DNA of 64,000 bases from DATBVX01 sp963705495. GTDB taxonomy: Bacteria > Pseudomonadota > Gammaproteobacteria > Steroidobacterales > Steroidobacteraceae. The stretch is from assembly GCA_963705495.1 (NCBI GenBank), contig CAVPJQ010000020.1:1-64000 (forward strand), in the 5' to 3' direction. Made by a program: the position numbers and the translations under genes. The notes under the pieces are model-generated. The model was not told the origin of the DNA, searched no databases, and saw only the letters and a program-made list of their open reading frames with translations. Shown here piece by piece: positions 8,060-17,214 of the stretch (position 1 is the first letter of the stretch; each line of letters opens with the position of its first letter).

Positions 8060-10341
8060 CTACATGTGCAGCTCAACCGTCAGGAACCACTCCCGCGGGC
8101 GGGCGTAGCTCGATGCCACTGGTCCCTGTACGGGTAATGAGTAGCCGCTGATGAGGTAGTGTTCATCGGTTGCATTGCGGACGCCCAGTGTGGCGGACCA
8201 GGCGCGCTCGCGGCACCCAGAGCAGTGCCAAGTTGTAGAGGCGTTCAGCAGATGAAAAGCTTCCTGCCTGAGTTCGGGTGTATTTTCGGCGTCATTGAAA
8301 GTCGCTGATCGATAGCTCCAGTCGATGCGCGCGGAAAGTGAGTCGGTGAGCGAGCCGATCGCACTCAGGTTTGCGGACCATTCCGGCGAATCGGTAAGCC
8401 GCGAGTCCAGTGTCAGATCCGGAACCGTGGGAGCGATGCGCTCGTAGCGTCCATGCAGATAACCGATGCCGCCTGCGAGGTGCAGCCGCGAATGCGGCGC
8501 AGCCTCGAACTCCAGTTCCCCGCCGCGAATGCGCGCATCGCCGGCGTTGCTCGTCACCGGCGAGAACGTCACCGGCTGCACGATGCGGATCTGCAGGTCC
8601 TCATAGTCGCTCGTGAACATTGCGCCGCGCAGACGCAGCCTCCCAGCCAGCACTGTGGCCTTGGCGCCGATCTCCAGCACCTCGACCGTTTCGGGGCCGA
8701 AGGTCGGTAGAAACTGGCGCGGAGCCTGATTTCGCTGCACGAAGCCACCGCTCTTGAAGCCGGTTGACCAGGATGCGTAAAGCAACACGTCATCGAATGG
8801 CTTGACTTCGACGGCGGCACGGTAGGTCGGCCTGGAGAAGTCCAGCTCATTCTTCAGCGGCGGCACGATGACCAGGCCGACGGGTGGAATGCCCGTCACA
8901 CTGCCAGTGAAATACTGGGTCGGGACATAGGACTTGTGCTCGTCGGTGTAGCGGGCGCCGGCGGTGAGCGCGACGGTCTTGCTGAGCCGATAGGTCGCCT
9001 GTCCGAAGAGCGCGATACTGCGATTGACGATGTCGCGTCCGCCGCTCTGCAGATCGAAGGCAGCGGCGCTGAAGTCCGAATCGTCGTCCGCCTTCTCATC
9101 CAAATAGTAGAGCCCTGCAAGCCAGTCGAGCGGGCTCTCCGCGCCCGGGCTCATAAGCTGTAGCTCCTCAGAAAGCTGGCGCTGATCCACCGTCGCGCCC
9201 GGAACCACAATATGGAATGGGGAGGAGTCGGTGTCGCGCACAAAGGACGCGTCAAAGGTTCGCCAGGCGCTGATCGAGCGCACCGTGAACAAAGGTAATT
9301 TCCAGTCGAGTGTCAGACTCGAGCCCCACAGATCGAGGCTGGATGCTTCCCGTCCCGTTCCGTAGTTAATGAAGGGGTCCGACGGCACATACCGCTCGTC
9401 GTAGACGCTGACGCCGACGCCGGAGCCGCCTGCGGCGCCATTCACCGGTGGCACATTGTTGAATGCGAAAGTCTGGCTCACCGGCGCGCCCGGTCGGGCA
9501 TTGCCGTCACAGCCGCCGACGGCATTCGCCACAGGTGCCGGACAGATCTGCACCACGCGCTCGAGCGTCGCGGCGACGCCGCGTTCGTCCGCGTGCGTAT
9601 AGTCGGCGCTGAAGGTGAGACTGAAGGCATCGCCCGGTGAGTACACGAGTTGTGCGTACGCTGCGCGGCGGTGTTTGTTTCCGAGCCAGTCGCCGGCGTT
9701 CGGACGGTTGACATAGCCGTCCTGATCGAAGCGTGGCGAAGGACAGCTTGGAGCGCACGTTCCCGGACAATGGCACATCAATCCGGGCGAACGCGTCCAC
9801 CCTGCTGTCGCTGCCGAGCGTGGCCCGCAATGTCAGCGCTTGCTCCTGAGCAGGAGGCCGCGAAATGACGTTGATGGCGCCGCCGACGGTGTTGCGGCCA
9901 AACAGGGTTCCCTGCGGGCCACGCAGCACCTCGATGTGCTCGACGTCGGCGACATCGAGGAGCGAGCCCACCGCGCGTGCCACATAAACACCGTCAACGA
10001 ACAGACCGACCCCGGGATCGGTGGTTTGCAGCATGTCGCTCTGACCAATGCCGCGGATGTATATCGAGGTTGCAGTGGAACCGCCGGTTTGCGTCACGAT
10101 GCTGTCGAAGGACACGTTGGGTGCAAAGGCGGCAAGGGCGGCCAGATCGTGAGCGCCAGTCGCCAGCAACGAATCGCCATCGACCACCGAGATCGAGATC
10201 GGAACCTCATCCAGAGGCTGCGCGCGCCGCTGTGCAGTGACGATGACTTCTTCGAGAGCGCTCTCGCCCGCGCGCCGTAGCGCACGCCAGGTAGGCGCAC
10301 AGCAGACTGACTATTGCGAACGCCGCTCGTGGGGGCAGCAT
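8060..10341 (-). CDS. TonB-dependent outer membrane receptor, two frameshifts
   Basis: A full-length receptor once two frame breaks are joined. It begins MLPPRAAFAIVSLLCAYLA (signal peptide), then shifts at about 10270 into a TonB-box-like start (ALEEVIVTAQRR). The plug domain contains SIYIRGIGQ, GLFVDGVYVAR and VLRGPQGTLFGRNTVGG. A second shift at about 9735 leads into the barrel (QDGYVNRPNAGDWLG onwards), which ends in the family-typical C-terminus REWFLTVELHM. Both shifts behave as +1 insertions. TonB receptors take up iron complexes, vitamins or large substrates; no neighbour identifies the ligand. urcA lies upstream on the same strand. Confidence 0.88.
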
Positions 10342-10370
10342 GAAGATCGCAAGGCGCCCCTTTGTTCTTA

Positions 10371-10429
10371 TTGTGTGAAGGATCATCATGCGGCGCTCAC
10401 TCATGCGAAGCAATGAACTTTGTGTGAAG
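10371..10429. repeat. Direct repeat TTGTGTGAAG (two copies) upstream of the TonB receptor
   Basis: The 10-mer TTGTGTGAAG occurs at 10371-10380 and again at 10420-10429, 49 bases apart. Both copies sit just upstream of the receptor start on the minus strand, so they are placed to be regulator binding sites. No regulator is identified, and the match could be chance. Confidence 0.3.
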
Positions 10430-10507
10430 AGACGCTGACGCCGAAGTGATCAGGGATTCGAGAGGCGAGGCACGTCCGCTGTGCCTCACCTTGGTCGAAT
10501 CGTCAAC

Positions 10508-10858
10508 TCAGCGGGCCGCCACGTTGATCGCATGCGCATGCAGCGCCGTAAGCGTCGGCGCGTTGACCGCCCTGACGGCCTCGTCGACGGTTGCCTTGTA
10601 GCAGTGCTTCCATCCCTTCCGTGCAGCCGGATACCACTGCGCATAGTCAGGGCCGCAAACCGTGCGCGCTGCAGCACTGATGCGGCGGTAGAGGGCGAGG
10701 GCGCCCGCCGCGTTGGCAAGGTTCAGGTCGGCGTAGCGGACGGTGACCGGGGTGGCGAGTGGTCGCGGCTGGGCGGAATCCGCAAACACGGTTCCCGAGC
10801 CAACCAGGAGGACTACCAGGGCGGTGCGGGCCAGAGTCTTCACGGTTGAGGTCGTCAT
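10508..10858 (-). CDS. UrcA family protein
   Basis: A 116-residue exported protein with a signal peptide (LARTALVVLLVGSGTVFA) and the UrcA core: VRYADLNLANAAGALALYRR, a conserved Cys in ARTVCG, and a second Cys in WKHCYKATVDEAV. The two Cys probably form a disulfide. UrcA proteins are common in Caulobacter, sphingomonads and related bacteria and have no firmly known function. The gene is divergent from the winged-helix/TPR regulator across about 130 bases, so that regulator could act on it. The TonB receptor follows downstream on the same strand. Confidence 0.85.
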   Translation of the reverse strand: MTTSTVKTLARTALVVLLVGSGTVFADSAQPRPLATPVTVRYADLNLANAAGALALYRRISAAARTVCGPDYAQWYPAARKGWKHCYKATVDEAVRAVNAPTLTALHAHAINVAAR

Positions 10859-10989
10859 GTGGGCATCTCCTGTCGTGGGTCATTTGTCATTCGCGGGGCA
10901 TTTGCCCTGCGGCCGCGGGCTACAGTCCCGCGGCGGCTCGCAGACTCTCGCAACCCACGCCCATGGGTACTTAATCCGCCTGAATCCGT

Positions 10990-12871
10990 ATGATTCGCTC
11001 TGAAAATATGAGCGCGACGAGTCAACACACGTACGTCTTCGGATTGTTCCGCCTGGATGTGGCCCGACGGGTACTGCAGTCGGCCGGTGGTGAGGTCGTC
11101 GAATTGCCACCGCGGGCGTTCGACGCGCTCCTTTACCTGGTTGAGCATCCCGGGCGGCTGCTCGAGAAATCGGAAATCATGAAGGCCGTGTGGCCGAACG
11201 TGTTCGTCGAGGAGAACAACCTCAACCAGGCGATCTCGGCGATTCGTCGGGCACTCAGCGACAGCACGGACAAGCCCCGATACATCGCAACCGTGCCCTC
11301 GCGTGGTTATCAGTTCGTCGAACCGGTGACCACGCTGGGTCAAGGCATGGAGCACGATGCAGCTACGCACCTCGAAGCGAACGAACCGCCCGTGCGCCAC
11401 AGGATCCCGCACTGGCTGGGCTGGAGGTTCGCGGTGGCGCTTGTCGTGGGGGTGGCGTTCGCGACCGCAATTTCGGTAACGCTCTTGCGCGAGCCACGCG
11501 CCAACGCAGCACACGCTGGCGGTGCTGCCGTTCAAGGCGTTGGTTTCCGACGAGCGCGACCCGGTGCTGGAATTCGGCATGGCCGACACGCTCATCACGC
11601 AGCTGAGTCAGACACGCGGGCTCATCGTATCGCCGCTAAGCTCGGTGCGTCGCTACACCGGTGTCGACCAGGACCCGCTCGTTGCCGGGCGCGAGCTGGG
11701 CGTGCAGAGCGTGCTCGAAGGACAACTGCATCGCGCCGGTGATCGTCTGCGTGTGTCCGTGCGGCTGCTCGATGCTGCGAGCGGCAAGCCGCGGTGGGCA
11801 CGCCAGTTCGATGAGCGCTTTGCCGATGTGTTCGCGGTGCAAGATGCAATTGCAGCGAACGTTGCGGCTCACTTGCCGGGTGACATCGTGGGCAAGCCCG
11901 CTGCTCATGCGCTGCGGCACACCACCAGCGACCCGGAAGCCTACCAGTTGTATGTCGCAGGGCGTTTCCACTGGGCAGAACGAACTCCGGCGAGCATGCA
12001 GCTCGCGATCAACTACTTCGCGCAGGCGATTGCGCGAGATTCGCAGTACACGCTCGCGTATGCCGCCGTGGCGGACTGCTATGGTGTGCTCGGAGTTTTT
12101 GGAGTGATGGAGCCGCGCGAAGCGTTTGCAAAGGCCCGTGCGGCTGCCCAGCGGGCGCTCGAGCTCGATCCGGAGCTGGCGGAGGCGCACGCGACGATGG
12201 GACACATTCAAGTGCAGTACGACCTTGACTGGGACGCCGGCGAAAAGTCGTATCGCAGAGCGATCGAGCTCAATCCGCAATACTCGATGAGCTATTTCTG
12301 GCTGGGCATGCTTTACAACTACCGCGGCAGGTTCGATGAAGCGCTCGCGTACATGCGCACCGCACAGGAACTCGAGCCGCAGCAGAAGGCGCTCAGTGCC
12401 AACATCGGCAATGTGCTGTACCACGCGCGTCGCTACGATGAAGCCATCCAGCAGTTGCAGCACACGCTCACTATGGACGAAAACTTCGAACTGGCGCTCG
12501 CCCTTCTGGGCCGTGTGTACCTGGGCAAGGGAGATGCCGAGCATGCCCTGACCGTGTTCGGGCGCCGCCGCTCTCCGGGGCTTGGCCGGGACGCCGATTT
12601 CGTGCAGGCGTATGCCATGGCCGGCCGGCAAGCTGAGGCCCGCGCACTGTTGCAGCAGATGCAGGAAAGAGCGAAGACGACTTACGTATCTGCATATGAA
12701 TTCGCGCTGGCCTACATCGGTCTCGGAGAACAGGACTTGGCGCTCGACTGGCTCGAGCGGGCGTTCGAACAGCGCGCACAGCACATTGCGCACCTGCCAC
12801 AGGAACCCGCATTTGACGCGCTGCGGGGCAATCCGCGCTTGGAGCGACTGGTCGAGCGGCTGGCGCTGTAA
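10990..12871 (+). CDS. CadC/ToxR-type membrane regulator with TPR output, one frameshift
   Basis: The first part (about residues 10-110) is an OmpR/PhoB-type winged helix, with VFGLFRLDVARR, LPPRAFDALLYLVEH and NNLNQAISAIRRAL then TVPSRGYQFV. A transmembrane helix follows (FAVALVVGVAFATAIS). After a +1 shift at about 11510 the frame resumes TLAVLPFKALVSD, a TolB-like/adenylate-cyclase-associated domain that assembles a LEGQLHRAGDRLRVSVRL strand pair. Several TPR repeats then run to the end (AEAHATMGHIQVQYDLDWD, MSYFWLGMLYNYRGRFDEAL). The regulator would bind DNA from the membrane and sense or bind partners through the periplasmic TPRs. ATG at 11008 is an alternative start. It is divergent from urcA. 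Confidence 0.85.
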
Positions 12872-12930
12872 CGGGTCCGCGCCGATCATGACGAGGTTCG
12901 GCATGCCGGGCTGCGAATGCGAAGAGACGC

Positions 12931-12978
12931 CCTAACCCTTCCTCAGGTGCCTGGGCGGATGCTCTAGCGACCAGTTGC
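12931..12978 (-). pseudogene. Decayed 3' end of a vanillyl-alcohol-oxidase-type gene
   Basis: On the minus strand this stretch reads GNWSLEHPPRHLRKG then a stop. The intact flavoprotein gene ending at 17215 closes GRYGIWPRHLRKG. The two DNA segments (here and 17214-17262) share CCCTTCCTCAGGTG and further matches, about 80% identity over 48 bases by eye. No body of a second flavoprotein gene is present, so this looks like a leftover tail of a duplicated or rearranged copy. Confidence 0.5.
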
Positions 12979-12995
12979 CTTTCGCAAGCGCGGCC

Positions 12996-13133
12996 TTAGG
13001 AAGCGCTGCGCGTAAACTGCTGCTCAGCCGGAGCGCGCTTGGTCAGCTGGTACTCTCTGACGTGATAGAAGCACGCGGCGATGAGAATGAGAGCCACGCC
13101 GACTGACAAGAAAATGTGTATCCGGTCACTCAT
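12996..13133 (-). CDS. Small single-span membrane protein, 45 residues
   Basis: Starts MSDRIHIFLSVGVALILIAA (ATG at 13133), with one hydrophobic helix followed by a polar tail ending EQQFTRSAS. A GGAG ribosome binding site lies about 6 bases upstream. It is divergent from the kdp region. A decayed copy of its 3' end is found at 15600-15660 on the other side of the kdp genes. The family is not recognised. Confidence 0.5.
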   Translation of the reverse strand: MSDRIHIFLSVGVALILIAACFYHVREYQLTKRAPAEQQFTRSAS

Positions 13134-13352
13134 GATGAACTCCGAAATGACCTCCGAACGGCAGCAATCATGGGACCGCAAAGCCTTCCTGGGTAGGCTT
13201 GCCGCTGTGAGGATTTCTATGGGACGAATCGTCCGAGGGCACACACATTTCCTCACGCGGCGCTCACACCGTGTCGTCTAGGAAAATCTTCACACGGCCA
13301 TGCCTGCTCTTAGCGGCAGCGCTGACGCATCATCGTCGCACTTGGAGGGGAC

Positions 13353-13565
13353 ATGTGCGTCGATCTCAAGCGGTTCGCGGGGCGCCCCAGCCTGTTCCAC
13401 CGTCTGAAGCGGTTGCTGAGCCCGGCACCCGTCGATGGCGGCAGCGTTGTGCATGCCCAACACCCAATGATGTTTACCGAGTGCGTGGGCCGCCCGTACT
13501 TGATCGGCGCCGGAACGTTCCTCGTTGCGACCTACCTGCAGTCGTATCTGCATGACCTGGACTGA
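13353..13565 (+). CDS. Small protein of 70 residues, coupled to kdpA
   Basis: An ATG at 13353 follows a strong Shine-Dalgarno sequence (GGAGGGG, about 5 bases upstream). The protein starts MCVDLKRFAGRPSLFHRL and has a hydrophobic stretch near the C-terminus (YLIGAGTFLVATYLQSYL). Its stop codon lies 14 bases inside kdpA, so translation is probably coupled. In many bacteria a tiny membrane protein, KdpF, precedes KdpA; this protein has the right position but I see no KdpF sequence match. Function is unknown. Confidence 0.45.
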   Translation: MCVDLKRFAGRPSLFHRLKRLLSPAPVDGGSVVHAQHPMMFTECVGRPYLIGAGTFLVATYLQSYLHDLD

Positions 13566-15054
13566 CTTGTGGCAATACCTTGTATTCATCGCGGTTCTTA
13601 CCGCCACGGTTCGGCCGCTCGGCTCGTATCTCGCCAAGGTCTTTGCCTATGAACCCACGTTTCTCGATCCGCTGGCTGCTCCCGTCGAAAGACTGATCCT
13701 GCGGCTGATCGGCCCGGCTGCTCGGCGGTCGATGAAATGGCGCGAGTATTTTCTCCAATTCCTTGTCTTTGGACTCGCCGGCGCAGCGCTCATCTTCGTG
13801 ATCCTGACGCTGCAGCACTTGCTGCCTTTCTATGGTCTCGTCGGCAAGGACGTACTCACGACTCCGATGACAGTCGATCTTGCGGTGAATACCGCAATCA
13901 GTTTTGCGACGACCACGACCTGGCAGGCTTACGGCGGCGAAACGACGCTGAGCTACTTCAGCCAGATCGTCGCGCTGGCGTCGCAGAGCTTTCTAGCGGG
14001 AGCTGCTGGTCTTGCCATTGGAATTGCATTCATACGCGGTATCGCGACCGACGCCGGCGGCGTACTGGGCAATTTCTGGCGTGATGTGATCCGCGCCACC
14101 TTGTGGGTGCTTCTGCCGTTGAGCATCCCCGGCGCCCTGTTCCTCGTCTGGCAAGGCGTGCCGATGAACCTGCATGCCTATGCCACAGCCGCGACTTTGC
14201 AAGGCGCGCCGCAACTCATCGCGCAAGGCCCCGTGTCGGCGTTCGAGTTCATCGAAAACCTGGGCACGAATGGCGGCGGCTTTTTCAATGTCAACGACGC
14301 GCATCCCTACGAGAACCCTTCGCCGCTGAGCAATTTCGTCCTGATGCTGGCCATCGCGCTGCTCCCAGCTGCCCTCTGTTACACCCTCGGCAAGATGACC
14401 GGACAGCGTCGCCACGGTTGGCTCCTCTACTGGGTTATGACCCTACTCTTTGTCCTTGGACTGGCTGGCGTGCACTGGGGAGAGAGCGTCGGTAATCCGG
14501 CTCTCGCGCGCGCCGTGGCGCCTCACACCTTCGCTGCGGGCGCAGATGCGTGGACCGGCAACGTCGAGGGTAAGGAAGTACGCTTCGGCGCTGCCGGAAC
14601 AGCGCTGGCGGTTGTCGGCACGTCGAACGGGGCTTCCGGCTCCTACGCCGCGATGGATGACAGCCTTTCCCCGCTCGGTGGCGGTATCGCACTCTTCAAT
14701 ATGCTTCTGGGCGAGGTGGCGTACGGCGGCCTCGGTACAGGTCTGATCAGCCTGGTCCTCGTTGCTCTGCTCGCTGTCTTCGTGGGCGCGCTCATGATCG
14801 GGCGCGCGCCCGCATATCTCGGCAACCAGATCGGCCCTCCGGAGATGAAGCTTATCGCCCTCTACATGCTCATCGCGGGAGCAGTGATTTTGCCGCTCAC
14901 GGCCCTGGCGCTTACGACGACGGCGGGGCGCGCCGCGCTGACGACTAACCTTGGACCTCACGGACTCACGTCGGTCGCATTTGCGTACGCTTCGAGCTTC
15001 ACCAGCAATGGCCAGAACTTCGCGGGTCTGAACGCCAACTCGCCCTTCTACAAC
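13552..15054 (+). pseudogene. kdpA: KdpA potassium channel subunit, C-terminus lost by fusion to KdpC
   Basis: KdpA is the K+-selective membrane subunit of the KdpFABC P-type ATPase. Starting at ATG 13552 (MTWTDLWQYLVF) the protein shows the KdpA hallmarks: TPMTVDLAVNTAISFATTTT, ENLGTNGGGFFNVNDAHPYE, GEVAYGGLGTG and ASSFTSNGQNFAGLNANSPF, the pore-lining selectivity regions. At about 15052 it changes, in the same frame, from KdpA sequence (NSPFYN) to KdpC sequence (YPLVILALAQAFFP). The last KdpA helices (about 75 residues in E. coli KdpA) and all of KdpB are therefore missing. Without KdpB there is no ATPase, so the system cannot work as known. It may be a real deletion or an assembly join. 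Confidence 0.85.
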
Positions 15055-15562
15055 GCATATCCGCTGGTGATTCTCGCGCTCGCTCAGGCGTTTTTCCCGG
15101 GGCAAGCGAACGGCAGTCTGGTCCGCCGCGACGGCAGAGTCATCGGCTCGATGCTCATCGGCCAGAGGTTCGATGACGCCCGCTACTTCTGGGGGCGGCC
15201 GTCGGCGACATCACCGATGCCCTACAACGCGGCCGCATCGTCGGGAACGAATCTCGCTCCCACGAATCCGCAGCTCGCTACGGACGTGACAGCGCGCAGC
15301 AATGCTCTCGCCAAAAGCACACGGCGATTCCGCTGCTCCGATCCCGCTGGACCTCGTGACGACATCCGGAAGTGGACTTGATCCTCATGTCAGCGTCCGC
15401 GCGATGCTGTACCAGGTCGAGCGCGTCGCCGCTGCACGCGGACTTGATCCAGCCGCCGTGCGCGCACTCGTTGAGCAGCATATCGAGCCACCGGCTCTTG
15501 GCTTTCTCGGACAGCGCCGAGTCAATGTTCTCGCCGTGAATCTCGCACTCGACGAATATTAG
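15055..15562 (+). pseudogene. kdpC: KdpC, 3' part, joined to kdpA and frameshifted
   Basis: The sequence after the junction is KdpC, the stabilising subunit of the Kdp ATPase, minus most of its N-terminal membrane helix. Recognisable parts are QANGSLVRRDGRVIGSMLIG, YFWGRPSAT, PYNAAASSGTNLAPTNP and, after a +1 shift at about 15312 (AAAA where AAA is expected), PLDLVTTSGSGLDPH and FLGQRRVNVLAVNLALD. It ends at TAG 15560-15562. No kdpD or kdpE sensor genes follow. The fused reading frame would otherwise stop at 15381. Confidence 0.8.
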
Positions 15563-15940
15563 TCCAAGCGCCGAAGGCGCCAGATCGCTCGTACGCGCAA
15601 CTTTAGGAGGCGCAGCGCGTAATCTGCTGATCAGTCGGAGGGCGCTTGCTCAGTTAGGTTCTTCGTTCAGTGCGCGTCCGGAATGCCAATTAGAATTCTT
15701 TAGCACCCTCCAGGCAGCACAGGCTATTCGTACTATTCGCATCAGGCCGGCGGGCGCGGCAAGACGCGCCCAGCTCGATGCCACTGATCCCGCAGTGTAT
15801 CAAGCATCATGACGCGAATTAATTGGACGTTCCGATCCGGCGTCGAGAATAATCACCAGCCGCACGAGACCCGGATGTTGTGCGCAGGCTGCTCAGGTCA
15901 ACACGCAAGCTATGTGTAAGTCAGCACTGGGGCGATCTCC
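15563..15940. other. Intergenic stretch with a decayed copy of the 45-residue ORF tail
   Basis: This 378-base gap holds no convincing gene. At 15600-15660 the minus strand reads LSKRPPTDQQITRCAS then stop, clearly related to the tail LTKRAPAEQQFTRSAS of the small membrane protein at 12996-13133. DNA identity is about 85% over 55 bases by eye, and similarity fades further upstream. The rest, up to the hydrolase start at 15941, shows nothing I can identify. Confidence 0.5.
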
Positions 15941-17149
15941 GTGAATGTCTCCAACTTGCGCGGCATCGGTCAACTCGCGGTCGCAGCTGTGGTGGGAGTC
16001 ACTGACATCGTGGAGGACATGCATCGCAGTATCGTGCGTGTGCCAACCGGCGCTGGCAAAACAGCCGTGCGTCCGGTGCACGCTATCTCCGGCCTGGTCT
16101 ACCGAAGTATTCGCGGGGTAACGCGCGGGGTCGGCGTCGGCCTCGATTCGGTGTTGGTGCACGCCGCCCCGCTGCTCGCCGACGTTGCGGTCCCACCCTC
16201 CCTGCGACGTGAAGCCGTGATGGCCGCGCTCAATGGCATATTGGGCGACTATCTTGCTGCTACGAATAACCCACTGGCGATTGCCATGTGTTTGCGCGGG
16301 GGCGGACAACCTCTGGCATTGGAGCGCCGGGCGCTTGCATCCGCTTTCGCACGCACCGACCGAAAACTGCTCGTCCTGGCACATGGGTTGTGCATGACTG
16401 ACATGGAGCGGAACCGCAGGGGAGGCAATCACTGGTCTCCACTCGCGCGGGACCTCGGGTACACACCGATCTACTTGCAATACAACAGCGGCCGCCACAT
16501 CTCCACAAACGGGCGGGAGTTTGCTGACGTGATGGAACGACTCCTTCGGGGGTGGCCTGCGCCCGTTGACGAGTTGGCTATCGTCGGCCACAGCATGGGT
16601 GGCTTGATCTCGCGCAGCGCCTGCCACTACGCGGGGCGTGCAGGCCATCGATGGCTACCGCTCCTGAAGAAGCTCATCTTTCTCGGTACCCCGCACCATG
16701 GGGCACCGCTCGAGCGGGTCGGCAACTGGGCGCAGGTTCTCTTGGGCCTCACCCCCTATACGGCTCCATTGGCGAGATTGGGCGAGATCCGGAGCGCGGG
16801 GGTCAAGGACCTCCGTTACGGCAACATCCTGGACGAGGATTGGGAAGGTCGGCGCGGCGATCATGCTCATGATCCGAGAAAGTCCGTGCCCCTTCCCGCC
16901 AAGGTGCAGTGTTTTGCAATTGCTGCGACCAAGGGGGCAAGGTCAGCCGGGTCGAGTAAGCGACTGTCCGGAGACGGACTGGTGCCTGTCAGGAGCGCGC
17001 TCGGCCATCACGAGAATCCTGCGCTGGCTCTTCTGATTCCAGAGTCTCGCCAATTCACAGCGTATGGATTGAATCACCTCGATCTGCGCACCAGCCGCGA
17101 GGTCCACGATCGAATCAGACTGTGGTTGTCTGAAACAAGGCCACACTAG
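15941..17149 (+). CDS. Alpha/beta hydrolase, lipase/PGAP1-like
   Basis: A 402-residue hydrolase starting GTG at 15941. The central region has the oxyanion segment KLLVLAHGLCMTD, a strand with YLQYNSGRHISTNGREFA and the nucleophile elbow GHSMGGLISR (catalytic Ser). FLGTPHHGAPLERVGNW follows, typical of PGAP1/lecithin-acyltransferase-type lipases. A C-terminal acid and His are plausible in SGDGLVPVRSALG and GLNHLDLRTS. No signal peptide is seen, and about 120 N-terminal residues of unclear fold precede the hydrolase core. It converges on the flavoprotein gene with a hairpin between them. Confidence 0.75.
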   Translation: MNVSNLRGIGQLAVAAVVGVTDIVEDMHRSIVRVPTGAGKTAVRPVHAISGLVYRSIRGVTRGVGVGLDSVLVHAAPLLADVAVPPSLRREAVMAALNGILGDYLAATNNPLAIAMCLRGGGQPLALERRALASAFARTDRKLLVLAHGLCMTDMERNRRGGNHWSPLARDLGYTPIYLQYNSGRHISTNGREFADVMERLLRGWPAPVDELAIVGHSMGGLISRSACHYAGRAGHRWLPLLKKLIFLGTPHHGAPLERVGNWAQVLLGLTPYTAPLARLGEIRSAGVKDLRYGNILDEDWEGRRGDHAHDPRKSVPLPAKVQCFAIAATKGARSAGSSKRLSGDGLVPVRSALGHHENPALALLIPESRQFTAYGLNHLDLRTSREVHDRIRLWLSETRPH

Positions 17150-17183
17150 CCACAGAGGAGCAACCAGCGACAATCCTGCAAAG

Positions 17184-17200
17184 CCGCTCCCGGGGAGCGG
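17184..17200. terminator. Probable bidirectional terminator hairpin
   Basis: A perfect 7-bp stem (CCGCTCC / GGAGCGG) with a 3-base loop lies between the convergent hydrolase and flavoprotein genes and is followed by TTCCTCT. Position and strength fit a terminator, although the T tract is interrupted. Confidence 0.5.
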
Positions 17201-17214
17201 TTCCTCTGCACAGC

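Noticed and set aside
15893..16648. Long minus-strand open frame over the lipase-like gene
   Set aside because: Antisense to a clear alpha/beta hydrolase; GC-rich third positions keep the opposite strand open. No family features.
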